Assembly: GCA_031269355.1 (NCBI GenBank)
Contig: JAISZG010000045.1
Location: forward strand, 1 to 41,259
DNA from: Oscillospiraceae bacterium
Lineage (GTDB): Bacteria; Bacillota; Clostridia; Christensenellales; Aristaeellaceae
Reading direction: 5' to 3'
DNA length: 41,259 nt
The notes beneath the pieces were generated by a model. The model saw only the letters and a list, made by a program, of their open reading frames with translations. It was not told the origin of the DNA and did not search any database. Each line of letters opens with the position of its first letter. The stretch's first letter is position 1. Shown in pieces: positions 20,623 through 28,567 of the stretch. The position numbers were made by a program, and so were the translations under genes.

Positions 20623-21923
20623 TAAATATTATATTTTCTTTTTGATTTGCCGCCGACGCCTTTGCGCCCGCTGTTGTTATGTTTTAATGATGGTTCTGAC
20701 GCGATGGCTGAGCGCGCGGCGTGAGGTTCGTTTATATTAGAATATGCCGGTATCGATCTGGATTTGGGCACGGACTGACGCTGCGCGGCAAGCGGCGGCG
20801 AATCGTCCGGAGCGGCGGCTGGCTCATCAACCGCCGACGGCGCTGTTGATAAACCGATGATCACCTTGCACAGCAAGAGTATCATGGGGCCGAGAATCAT
20901 GCCGCCAAGCCCCATAATCTTGTAACTGGCGTACATCGCCATCATGGTGGCCAACGGATGCAGCCCCATGTTGCGACCGATGATGCGCGGTTCCAGCATC
21001 TGGCGCACAATGCCGATTATCAAATACAGCAGAATTATACTAACGCCCATCTTATAATCGCCCACAACAAAACCATATATCGACATAGGCAATAGAAACA
21101 GGCCTGTGCCGAGGATGGGCAGCGCGTCCAGCACGCTTATCACAAGGGCGAGCAGCAGAACATAATCTACGCCTATTATCGAGAAGCCGATTGATAATTC
21201 TACGAATGTTACCAGCAGCATGATAAGCGTCGCCCGCAGCTGGCTGAACAATCCTCTGAACAGGTTCGCCTTTACCAGCGCGCCGCTTTTCTTAAGCGGC
21301 GATGGAACGATATTTGTCAGGAATAAAATTATACGCTCGCGATCCGCGCTGAAGTAGAACGTGCTCATGAACGTAAGCGTTACGAACAGCAGTATCTGCG
21401 GAACAGTTACCGTAGCCGTATTCCATACCCCGCGAGCGATAGATGAAGCGAATGTAGTTGTGGATGATGTTATTGTTTTGCCAAGCGAAATAAACGCGTC
21501 ACGAATATATGCTTTAGTAGATTCGTCCAGCAGTTCCAATTCCGGAAGATTTGTTTCGAACCACGCAGTAGCTTGCGCGACCCAATCGGAAACCAGCCTG
21601 GGAAGCGCGTACGCGACCGACGTGAGTTCGGAAATTATTCGGGTGGAAAGCACAAGCGCGGCGAATAATAAAATCGCGACCACAAGAATCGTCGACACTC
21701 CTGACGCGATTCCGCGGCGGAAGCGAACGCGCTTGAACAAGCTCGATATCAGCCGCACGAGCGGTTCTATTGCCGCCGCGATCAGCGCCGCGATTGCGAA
21801 CGGCGCTATATATGGAAACAGAAAACTCAGCGTGGCGATAAGCCCGAGCACGACGATTATAAGAGCCGCTTTGCGCAGCAGGTCGTTTGATATCTTATTT
21901 AGCGCGGCTAGCTTTTCTAACAT
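20622..21923 (-). CDS. ytvI: AI-2E transporter family / YtvI-like sporulation membrane protein
   Basis: The 433-residue protein has about eight hydrophobic segments, with paired N-terminal helices (15-60), one near 75-95, a soluble region (95-165) and a C-terminal membrane block (230-350) containing DALPILGTGLFLLPMSIYGF and RQMLEPRIIGRNMGLHPL, as in the AI-2E/PerM family. The similarity and host type point to YtvI, an integral membrane protein of sporulation; export function is unproven. The start is ATG 21923 with GGGAGG 6 nt upstream. The last 70 residues are polar and poorly conserved-looking. The stop TAG is created by the MITE: without it the frame would continue about 19 codons. It follows the VanW gene after 76 nt on the same strand. 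Confidence 0.75.
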   Translation of the reverse strand: MLEKLAALNKISNDLLRKAALIIVVLGLIATLSFLFPYIAPFAIAALIAAAIEPLVRLISSLFKRVRFRRGIASGVSTILVVAILLFAALVLSTRIISELTSVAYALPRLVSDWVAQATAWFETNLPELELLDESTKAYIRDAFISLGKTITSSTTTFASSIARGVWNTATVTVPQILLFVTLTFMSTFYFSADRERIILFLTNIVPSPLKKSGALVKANLFRGLFSQLRATLIMLLVTFVELSIGFSIIGVDYVLLLALVISVLDALPILGTGLFLLPMSIYGFVVGDYKMGVSIILLYLIIGIVRQMLEPRIIGRNMGLHPLATMMAMYASYKIMGLGGMILGPMILLLCKVIIGLSTAPSAVDEPAAAPDDSPPLAAQRQSVPKSRSIPAYSNINEPHAARSAIASEPSLKHNNSGRKGVGGKSKRKYNI

Positions 21924-21999
21924 TAGCGACCTCCCGCATCCGATCCGGCAACGGCGGCACGCCGTCGCAACACTTCATCTCCCAACGATATATTCTATT

Positions 22000-22995
22000 T
22001 TATCCTTTGTATATCGATATAAACAAAACGCCATCGCCCGCCCAGGTTTGCATGGTAATCGGGAAATCAAAATCATTGCGAAAAACAAGATCCAACGAGC
22101 TGGAGCCAACGGCGGCGTCGGTTCCGTGGGGGACATACGCGGCGCCGCTGGGTCCGTGCGCGCGGCGGTGGAGTATCGATATGCCCTTGAGTTCCAGAAG
22201 CGCGTTATAAAGCGTGGTGGAAACCTGGCAAGTTCCGCCGCCGGAGCCAGGCATAGACGTTCCGTTGATCAATACAGGCGCTATCTGAAATCCTCTCTTA
22301 AGGCTGAACGGACCAATCCATTCATTAAAGGATACGGAGGCGCCGGGGTCGATCGTCTGCCCGTTCATATATTGGCAGGCGACGCTTATGTTTGTCATGC
22401 GGCCATTATTCAGATCGGTTTGCGCGGTATTATACGAGGTTTGAAACGCGGCGATCAGCGAACCCGGCTTCGCGTCGCGCGCGCTTGCCGATACGGGTTC
22501 AAGGTCCTTTATATGCGAAGCGTACAAATATCCATACTGACGGTTATACAGCAGCTGCGCCCAGCCGTCGCGTATTGATAATATGGCAACGCGCGCGTCT
22601 TTGGGCAGGTTGACCAGCGTGGCCGCCGAAGTTGACGGAGAGGAATAAAGGGGCGCGTCGCGCAGCAGCGTAGCCGCGTGACGAACGTTCATCGCGCCGT
22701 ATCGCGGATCGTCCTCGCTGAACTGTTTTGTGACCTCCACCAGGCGCCGAGGAACGTATCCCTTTATGTTATCCTTTTTAACATACAGCCATTCGAGGTC
22801 GACGGAAAGAATTATTACGGTATCATCAGCATTATAGTATGCGAGACGTTTCGCGTTAATATCCGGTTCAGAACGAATGGTGACATTGGTAGTCGCGGTT
22901 CCCTGATATAATGGCCGATCATCAGCGTATGCCGTGGCGGGAATAAGCGGCTGAATCAGCGCAAGTATCAATAACAAAATGAATACGCGCTTCAT
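22000..22995 (-). CDS. Secreted SH3b-SH3b-VanW protein
   Basis: The 331-residue protein has a signal peptide (MKRVFILLLILALIQPLIPA, cleavage after ATAYA), two bacterial SH3 domains (about 28-90 with NVTIRSEPDINAKRLAYYNA, and 95-165 with TLLRDAPLYSSPSTSA), and a VanW domain from about 175 to the end with SFNEWIGPFSLKRGFQIAPV and GGGTCQVSTTLYNALL. VanW-like proteins are linked to the cell envelope but their reaction is unknown; SH3b domains bind peptidoglycan. The start is ATG 22995 after GGAGG; a longer open frame to 23400 has no support. It has a promoter at 23094-23122 and may be cotranscribed with ytvI. Confidence 0.88.
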   Translation of the reverse strand: MKRVFILLLILALIQPLIPATAYADDRPLYQGTATTNVTIRSEPDINAKRLAYYNADDTVIILSVDLEWLYVKKDNIKGYVPRRLVEVTKQFSEDDPRYGAMNVRHAATLLRDAPLYSSPSTSAATLVNLPKDARVAILSIRDGWAQLLYNRQYGYLYASHIKDLEPVSASARDAKPGSLIAAFQTSYNTAQTDLNNGRMTNISVACQYMNGQTIDPGASVSFNEWIGPFSLKRGFQIAPVLINGTSMPGSGGGTCQVSTTLYNALLELKGISILHRRAHGPSGAAYVPHGTDAAVGSSSLDLVFRNDFDFPITMQTWAGDGVLFISIYKG

Positions 22996-23029
22996 TAGTG
23001 GACGCCTCCGATGAAAAACAATTTGGAAA

Positions 23030-23080
23030 GCGGCATGGGGCGCAGCTTCGCTTCGTTCGAAGCGGCGGGGCGGAGCCGCG
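23030..23080 (-). repeat. Palindromic repeat copy d in the VanW gene leader
   Basis: On the minus strand the stretch GGCTCCGCCCCGCCGCTTCG then GAAGCTGCGCCCCATGCCGC follows the same order as copies b and c. It lies between the -10 box of the VanW gene promoter and its ribosome binding site, so it is transcribed and may fold in the leader RNA. Confidence 0.5.
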
Positions 23081-23093
23081 TGATAATGGAAAT

Positions 23094-23122
23094 ATGATAC
23101 CACGAACCGCGAGTGTCGGCAA
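23094..23122 (-). promoter_or_regulatory. Promoter of the SH3-VanW / ytvI unit
   Basis: On the minus strand TTGCCG (23117-23122) and TATCAT (23094-23099) are 17 bp apart, about 100 nt upstream of the VanW gene start. The match is four of six at -35 and five of six at -10. Confidence 0.55.
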
Positions 23123-23256
23123 GCCGCAGCGCGATTGATTTGGAAAAACGACGGCAGATGGATATCAAATAAAAAGTGAATATAAATGCGTGCGGAGGTT
23201 CTGATCGCCGGAACTTCCGCATACAACGAACCATCATATGCAGGGGGTGGAATGCC

Positions 23257-24828
23257 TTGGATACGCAATACCAGCGCAAGCTGATCATGCTGCAAGGCTC
23301 GGGAGGGCTGACGGGCTTTGTAAATTTGGAAGCGCAAAGCGGAAAAATAACGTTGAAATTCCAAGCGGTCGGGCTGGAACGCGGAGCGGGCGACGTGCAC
23401 GGTTATCTGGTTTCGTTAAAGAAAAGGCGCAGGCTTGACTGCGGGCGGCTGCGCGTTGATTCGCGCGGCCAGGGCGGACTTTTGCGCGTGTGGCAGTCAA
23501 ACGAGTTAGAAGGGATGTACGTATCCGACTTCGACGCTGTAACCGTGACGGTGGGCGGGTATGTGATTTTATCAGGTTCGCTTAGCTCATCGCGGGTCGA
23601 CACGGACGCGCTGAGGCAGCTGTTCGCCGCCCAAAGAGGCGACGAGGCGCGGCAGGCTTCGGCGGAACGCTCTGAGCAGCATAGCGCGCCCGAAATATTG
23701 GGACGAATGGAGCCGAATATATCGCCCGTGGAAGCGCCAAGCCGACGCCCTACTATTCTTATGGAAACGTCGTCCGCCAGGAAAACGGCGTCGCCGCAGT
23801 GCGAGAACGACACCGAGCGTTTGATCGCCGCGCTGTCTGAACAGCCGCAGGAGGTGGTAGACGCGATAATCCGCGCGCTAGCTCGCAAGCAAACTCCCGC
23901 TTCCGAGGAACCGCGCGAAACCGCGCGAGCAGAAGTTTATAAACATATAGATAATATAGCGCCGATAGAGGACGCGAAGGCAGCGTCCCCTCTCCGGGAA
24001 GAATGCGATGAGCTAGCGCAGACAGTAGGCGCGGTGTGCGATACCGCGATGGAGCCGATGGTGATGATCGCGGCGCCTTCGACTGCGCTGCGTCATTCCA
24101 TATTAAATGATCTACAGAGCGATTCCGCAGCAGCGTATGCGGCGGCCGAGCCTGCGACAGCCGATGCGGGCAGCAGTACCGATTCGATTGCGGACGTCGT
24201 TGGCGAAGCCGACATCCAGATTGATATAAGTCAACAGGCGATGGGGAGAAAGCGAAGAGCGGGCAGAACGCATGGCATAGACGAGGATATCGATCCGATT
24301 TTCTATACTCAAGCCGAGGACGCGCTGCCGACGGTGTCGATTATAGATCCGCAAGCGGCGAGCCAGTATTCGGCTGAATCCGCTGAACCTGCTGAACCCG
24401 CGCGTGAACCCGCGCGCGAGCCCGTCATATCGCCGTTTGCCGACGCGCCTCCGCCGGCGCAAAGCGCACTCGCATCTGACGCGGACGAAGTATGGCCGGT
24501 GTGGAGCGCGTACCGCAAGCCCGCGCTATTTTGGCCGGACGACGCGGAAGACCTGCGCGCGCTGTTCGAGTGCGGAGCGCCTGACGAAAGCGTGCGGCTC
24601 GCGGGGTGGTTGTTTGTTAAAACTCCGTCGGTCGTAGAAGGATTTGATAGCTTGCTTGGCGTATACGCGCAAGACGGCCGCGTGCTGCAAACCGCGTGTG
24701 TGATAATGGGCGACAACTCGCCCGATCCGCCCGCAGGCCTCACGGGTTACGTTTATACGGAAGAGCTGGGCACTGGATGCTGGGCACAGTGGCGCGATTA
24801 TTCGGAACAATTTTCACAGGCAGAATAA
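23257..24828 (+). CDS. Uncharacterised three-part protein with acidic linker
   Basis: The 523-residue product has no family I can name. Residues about 5-100 are a compact, beta-rich domain with GGLTGFVNLEAQSGKITLKF, a form I associate with unnamed clostridial proteins. Residues about 110-400 are low complexity, rich in Ala, Glu, Ser and Pro (for example ESAEPAEPAREPAREP). Residues about 410-523 form a second folded part with tryptophans (VWPVWSAYRKPALFWPDDAE and the end CWAQWRDYSEQF). No signal peptide or membrane helix is seen. The start is TTG 23257, 6 nt after GGGGGTGG; ATG 23287 is the alternative. It is divergent from the VanW gene and ends at a terminator shared with the acyl-CoA synthetase. 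A structural or spore/envelope role is only a guess. Confidence 0.7.
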   Translation: MDTQYQRKLIMLQGSGGLTGFVNLEAQSGKITLKFQAVGLERGAGDVHGYLVSLKKRRRLDCGRLRVDSRGQGGLLRVWQSNELEGMYVSDFDAVTVTVGGYVILSGSLSSSRVDTDALRQLFAAQRGDEARQASAERSEQHSAPEILGRMEPNISPVEAPSRRPTILMETSSARKTASPQCENDTERLIAALSEQPQEVVDAIIRALARKQTPASEEPRETARAEVYKHIDNIAPIEDAKAASPLREECDELAQTVGAVCDTAMEPMVMIAAPSTALRHSILNDLQSDSAAAYAAAEPATADAGSSTDSIADVVGEADIQIDISQQAMGRKRRAGRTHGIDEDIDPIFYTQAEDALPTVSIIDPQAASQYSAESAEPAEPAREPAREPVISPFADAPPPAQSALASDADEVWPVWSAYRKPALFWPDDAEDLRALFECGAPDESVRLAGWLFVKTPSVVEGFDSLLGVYAQDGRVLQTACVIMGDNSPDPPAGLTGYVYTEELGTGCWAQWRDYSEQFSQAE

Positions 24829-24855
24829 TTAATAAATAACAAATATTATTAAACA

Positions 24856-24890
24856 AGCACCGCTTCCGTGTTTACACGAGAGGCGGCGCT
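24856..24890. terminator. Bidirectional terminator
   Basis: An imperfect 15-16-bp GC-rich stem (24856-24870 with 24875-24890, including G-U-compatible pairs) lies between two convergent genes. The plus flank is CGTTTATTAT and the minus flank is CTTGTTTAATAATATTTG, both T-rich. Confidence 0.7.
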
Positions 24891-24919
24891 CGTTTATTAT
24901 AAAGCGTTCGTCCGTTGGT

Positions 24920-26575
24920 TCACTTGTTGGATTCGCGAAGCTCTACTCGGCGTATCTTGCCGCTTATCGTTTTAGGCAGCTCGTCCACAAATTCTATTAT
25001 GCGCGGGTATTTATATGGCGCGGTTACTTTTTTCACATGATCCTGCAGTTCTTTCTTCAGCGCGTCGCTGCGCTCCCAGCCCGGCTTCAGGCGTATTGTG
25101 GCCTTCACGGCCTGGCCGCGCATAGGATCCGGAACTCCTGTTATCGCGCTTTCAAGTACGGCGGGGTGTTCCGCGAGCGCGCTTTCCACCTCAAACGGAC
25201 CGATGCGATAGCCGGAGGATTTTATTACGTCGTCCTTGCGGGACATGTACCAGTAGTAGCCCCACTCGTCCTTCCACGCAAGATCGCCTGTGTGATATAT
25301 TCCGTCGCTCCAAACTCCCGCTGTCATCTCCGGATCGTTATCATATCCGAGGAACATACCGGCGGGCGCGCCATGGTGGGTGCGAACCACTATTTCACCG
25401 GGTACGCCGGCCGCGCACGACGAGCCGTCGTCCGCTATCAGGTCTACGTCAAACAGCGGAGACGGTTTGCCCATGCTGCCGGGATTGGGTTTCACCCAGG
25501 GGAAAGTGCCAAGCAGCACTACGAGTTCCGTCTGCCCGAACGCTTCCCGCATTGTAAGGCCTGTTCGCTGCAATATGGTTTCGTATATGTCCGGACTGAG
25601 CGGTTCGCCCGCGACCGACAGATGCCTTAGCGACGACAGGTCGTACCTGGAAAAATCCTCCTGCAGTATGAACCGGTACATAGTGGGAGGAGCGCAGAAC
25701 GATGTAATGCGGTATCGTTCTATGCGCTCTAGAATCTCTCCGGCCGCGAATCTGTCGAAGTCGTACGCGAACACCGCGCACTCGGACAGCCACTGCCCGT
25801 AAAGCTTGCCCCATACGGATTTCGCCCAGCCGGTTTCGCTGATAGTTAAATGCAATCCAGCCGGTTCGACCTGCTGCCAGTACACCGCAGTGACGATGTG
25901 CGCGAGCGGATACCAATGATTATGCACGACCATCTTTGGCATGCCAGTCGTTCCGGATGTAAAATAAAGCAGCAGCGGATCGTCGTCGCACGCGATAGGC
26001 AGATCCGGTTCAAATGCGTCCGGCGCGGCGTCCATCAGATTTTCATAACTCAGCCAGCCGGAACGCTCCGCGCGCACCAGCACGCGAAGGGCGAGCTGAG
26101 GTATCTCCGGCAGAGCGGCCTCTATCTGCTCGGCGATTCCGCTTTCGCTAGTACAAACTACGCCCTTAATATTCGCGTGCTTAACGCGATACACTACGTC
26201 CTTCTTCGTAAGCAGATGCGTCGCCGGCACGCCTACTGCGCCAAGCTTATGCAGCGCGAGCACGCAGGGCCAAAACTCGTGATGGCGCTTCAGTATCAGC
26301 ATCACGCGATCGCCTTTGCCTATTCCTTGCTCGCGCAGCGCGTTCGCGGCGCGGTTCGCGAGGGCGGACATTTCTTTAAAGGTTATCCGCTTTTCATCGC
26401 CGCGCGTGTTGCACCATAGAAGAGCGAGCGCGTCGGGCTTGTCCTTGGCGAGACGATCGACAACGTCGAAAGCGAAGTTGAAGCCGCTGGGCCTTTTTAC
26501 CTTAAAATTTTTATAGAAATCCTCATAGTTGAGGAAATCGCCCTGTACATCTAAATATTCCTGGTACAGCGCCAT
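24920..26575 (-). CDS. AMP-forming acyl-CoA synthetase (acetyl/medium-chain type)
   Basis: The 551-residue protein belongs to the ANL adenylate-forming superfamily and should activate a carboxylic acid to its CoA thioester. The P-loop LLYFTSGTTGMPKMVVHNH is near residue 210, the A5-like YHTGDLAWKDEWGYYWYMSR and hinge RKDDVIKSSGYRIGPFEVES are near 420-450, and the C-terminal PKTISGKIRR holds the catalytic lysine. Length suits medium-chain or acetyl-CoA synthetase relatives; the acyl substrate is not determinable. The start ATG 26575 lies 18 nt after the stop of the XRE-cupin gene, so the two form an operon, a pairing common in Clostridia and consistent with control by that regulator. Confidence 0.9.
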   Translation of the reverse strand: MALYQEYLDVQGDFLNYEDFYKNFKVKRPSGFNFAFDVVDRLAKDKPDALALLWCNTRGDEKRITFKEMSALANRAANALREQGIGKGDRVMLILKRHHEFWPCVLALHKLGAVGVPATHLLTKKDVVYRVKHANIKGVVCTSESGIAEQIEAALPEIPQLALRVLVRAERSGWLSYENLMDAAPDAFEPDLPIACDDDPLLLYFTSGTTGMPKMVVHNHWYPLAHIVTAVYWQQVEPAGLHLTISETGWAKSVWGKLYGQWLSECAVFAYDFDRFAAGEILERIERYRITSFCAPPTMYRFILQEDFSRYDLSSLRHLSVAGEPLSPDIYETILQRTGLTMREAFGQTELVVLLGTFPWVKPNPGSMGKPSPLFDVDLIADDGSSCAAGVPGEIVVRTHHGAPAGMFLGYDNDPEMTAGVWSDGIYHTGDLAWKDEWGYYWYMSRKDDVIKSSGYRIGPFEVESALAEHPAVLESAITGVPDPMRGQAVKATIRLKPGWERSDALKKELQDHVKKVTAPYKYPRIIEFVDELPKTISGKIRRVELRESNK

Positions 26576-26593
26576 GCGCTATTTTCCCTCCCG

Positions 26594-27145
26594 TTATTTG
26601 ATCACCACGGCGATGAACCTACAATCGCCCTCTGGCGCGTACATCGCGTGAGGCAGGCTGGAATCGTAATATATCGAATCGCCTTCGCGCAGCCACACCT
26701 CGTTGCCAGCGAGGTCAAGCCGCATTATTCCCGATAGAATGAAATCGAACTCCTGCCCTTCGTGGGTGTGCGCCTGCTTGGCGGCGTCTGGCTTATCCTT
26801 CTCAACGGTTACAATAAAAGGCTCCGCCTTCTTATCCTTAAAGTTGTACGCCAGGTGCTGATAGTGATACTGCTTGCGCCTGTCGAACGCCAATCCCTGT
26901 CCGGCGCGGGTTAGAACGTATCCTTTCAGCTTAGGGCTTTCGCCGGTAAGCAGGTCGGATATATCGACCCCGAGCGTCTCCGCTATATTGAACAGATGGC
27001 TGAACGAAAAATCCGCCGTGCCGGATTCATACGCGCTGTAATCCTCCGGCGCAATGCCCGAGCGAAGGGCGGTTTCTTCCTGCGAGAGCGCTAAATCCTC
27101 CCGCAGGTTACGAATTCGTTGAGCGATCGCCTGAATTTGGTTCAA
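26594..27145 (-). CDS. XRE-cupin transcriptional regulator
   Basis: The 183-residue protein combines an N-terminal Cro/C1-type helix-turn-helix (about 5-62: RIRNLREDLALSQEETALRS then YSAYESGTADFSFSHLFNIA) with a C-terminal cupin (about 110-183: AHTHEGQEFDFILSG and SLPHAMYAPEGDCRF). The cupin likely senses a small ligand, perhaps an acyl compound used by the next gene. The start is TTG 27145, 7 nt after a perfect AAGGAGG (complement of 27153-27159); the longer frame to 27208 runs past that site. A promoter lies at 27232-27259. It leads the operon with the acyl-CoA synthetase. Confidence 0.9.
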   Translation of the reverse strand: MNQIQAIAQRIRNLREDLALSQEETALRSGIAPEDYSAYESGTADFSFSHLFNIAETLGVDISDLLTGESPKLKGYVLTRAGQGLAFDRRKQYHYQHLAYNFKDKKAEPFIVTVEKDKPDAAKQAHTHEGQEFDFILSGIMRLDLAGNEVWLREGDSIYYDSSLPHAMYAPEGDCRFIAVVIK

Positions 27146-27231
27146 GAAGCTGCCTCCTTCTGCTCCATGCCGCGTAGTTTGCGCTGGGTCACCCGCGCCC
27201 CGCAGCAAATCCGTTCATGGGTATTAGATAT

Positions 27232-27259
27232 ATTATACAGGAATGTTTGGGGATGTCAA
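27232..27259 (-). promoter_or_regulatory. Promoter of the XRE-cupin / acyl-CoA synthetase operon
   Basis: On the minus strand TTGACA (27254-27259) and TATAAT (27232-27237), both perfect, are 16 bp apart. The leader to the TTG start is about 80 nt. Confidence 0.85.
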
Positions 27260-27300
27260 TTATATAAAATAAAAAATATAGTTTAATACGAGGAAGATAG

Positions 27301-27390
27301 TTACACCTCGGCAGGCGCGCTAATAGGGAAATGGAACCGTAAAGCGTCAAAGGGGATCGGCCTACGCTTCTTAGCAGTATTGGTAAGGGG
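27301..27390 (+). repeat. 90-bp direct repeat, left copy
   Basis: This 90-bp stretch matches 38221-38310 in the same orientation with 11 mismatches by my count and no gaps. It lies just beyond the AraC gene stop. The minus strand of both copies can be read to a stop codon at the same place, but nine of the eleven substitutions change an amino acid in that reading, so it is not a conserved protein. The two copies bracket the whole glycan locus. Confidence 0.85.
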
Positions 27391-27422
27391 TTTGACAGTT
27401 ATCCTTTCGATGTTATAACGAT

Positions 27423-28319
27423 CTACCGCTTAGTGCGTCTTAACGCCGACGGCGACACCCCTTCCACTTTTTTGTAAACACGGCTGAAATCCTGGATAGA
27501 ATCAAACCCTGTGGCGATCGCTATTTCATTTAGGGGCATGTTAGTGAATTGAATCATTCCTTTAGCCTTATGTACTCGCATCATCGTATGATACGCCATA
27601 GGCGACACGCCATAACTGTCTTTGAATATGCGACTGACGTAGCTGCCGCTGAAATGCAGAGTGTTTTCTATATCGGACAGCGAAAGCTTACGTGAGTCGT
27701 TTCTTTCGATGAACATCTTTATCGCAGCCGATACACTGCCTTTTGCTCGGGACGCGCGCTCGCAGTATGTCATTTCCTCAAGCAGTTGCTCCCATAAGCG
27801 AAAGAATAAATGCGCTAGCCTTATTTCGTTAAATCGTGACGGATATGAGACGGCGTGTATAATGTCGAATATCATCTGCTCGACGTAGAGGGGTTCCTTT
27901 GGATGAAAGCATGACGGAAACGGCGAGATGAAGTCGTCCAGTATGTCGGAGCGAAACCAAGACTTCGAGTCGGACGGTATGTCGTCCAGATCGTCGTACG
28001 AGATGGGGACAAGCTCGCGATCAGGCGAATATTGTAGATCAAAATGAATATGCGGCTGCACAAGACGTTCTCCATACGTCACATAGATGGCGTGCTTTTG
28101 TCGTGGCCTGAATATGAACAGATCGCCTTGTTGCGCTTCATACTGGTTGCCCTCAATCTCTATGCGTGCCTTACCTTCCTTCACAAATAGCAGTTCATAA
28201 TCATATATAACACGCTCTTTAATATCTTCGTTCGGTTGCAGTATGTTATACCACGCGCGCCTTATATACGGACAAAGCGGTATGTCCGAGTTTTTTATGT
28301 CGTTTATTGCCGCGTTCAT
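27423..28319 (-). CDS. AraC-family transcriptional regulator of the glycan operon
   Basis: The 298-residue protein has an N-terminal cupin-like sensing domain (about 25-115: YELLFVKEGKARIEIEGNQY then GDLFIFRPRQKHAIYV) and a C-terminal double helix-turn-helix (about 195-295: LSLSDIENTLHFSGSYVSRI, FKDSYGVSPMAYHTMMRVHK, then ATGFDSIQDFSRVYKKVEGV). I chose ATG 28319, 6 nt after GGAGG; the adjacent ATG 28322 is too close, and the longer frame to 28454 covers the promoter. It is divergent from the LRR-led operon and probably activates it in response to an imported sugar. Palindromic sites in the shared intergenic region are candidate operators. Confidence 0.92.
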   Translation of the reverse strand: MNAAINDIKNSDIPLCPYIRRAWYNILQPNEDIKERVIYDYELLFVKEGKARIEIEGNQYEAQQGDLFIFRPRQKHAIYVTYGERLVQPHIHFDLQYSPDRELVPISYDDLDDIPSDSKSWFRSDILDDFISPFPSCFHPKEPLYVEQMIFDIIHAVSYPSRFNEIRLAHLFFRLWEQLLEEMTYCERASRAKGSVSAAIKMFIERNDSRKLSLSDIENTLHFSGSYVSRIFKDSYGVSPMAYHTMMRVHKAKGMIQFTNMPLNEIAIATGFDSIQDFSRVYKKVEGVSPSALRRTKR

Positions 28320-28348
28320 CATCCGCCTCCCACTTAACAGATTCTGCC

Positions 28349-28412
28349 GTTCACGTGAACCCATTATAATCAGAATAGCTAGACTGCGCAATATCATCAA
28401 CCAAATTTGGTT
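28349..28412. promoter_or_regulatory. Two perfect palindromes, candidate operators
   Basis: GTTCACGTGAAC (28349-28360) is a perfect 12-bp palindrome overlapping the expected transcription start of the AraC gene. AACCAAATTTGGTT (28399-28412) is a perfect 14-bp palindrome just upstream of the AraC -35 box. The half site TTGGTTAA at 28407-28414 recurs at 28469-28476, nearer the LRR promoter, in direct orientation. Direct half-sites are usual for AraC proteins. Binding is inferred only. Confidence 0.45.
28363..28391 (-). promoter_or_regulatory. Promoter of the AraC-family gene
   Basis: On the minus strand TTGCGC (28386-28391) and a perfect TATAAT (28363-28368) are 17 bp apart, about 45 nt upstream of the start codon. 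Confidence 0.55.
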
Positions 28413-28496
28413 AAAAGCATATACACATTTATTGTCAGAATATGGTATTGACACGTTGTTGTGTAATATTGGTTAAGTACTGTACGGGAATTGTTA

Positions 28497-28525
28497 ATGA
28501 CATCATAGCTTGTTTCTTGTATAAT
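28497..28525 (+). promoter_or_regulatory. Promoter of the LRR-ABC-DUF4185-GH172 operon
   Basis: ATGACA (28497-28502) and a perfect TATAAT (28520-28525) are 17 bp apart, about 43 nt before the ATG of the LRR lipoprotein gene. All seven plus-strand genes to 38119 have short gaps and can be served by it. Confidence 0.7.
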
Positions 28526-28567
28526 TGTATCAACAAATCATGCCGTGGGTTGTAAGGAGTGACGTTT

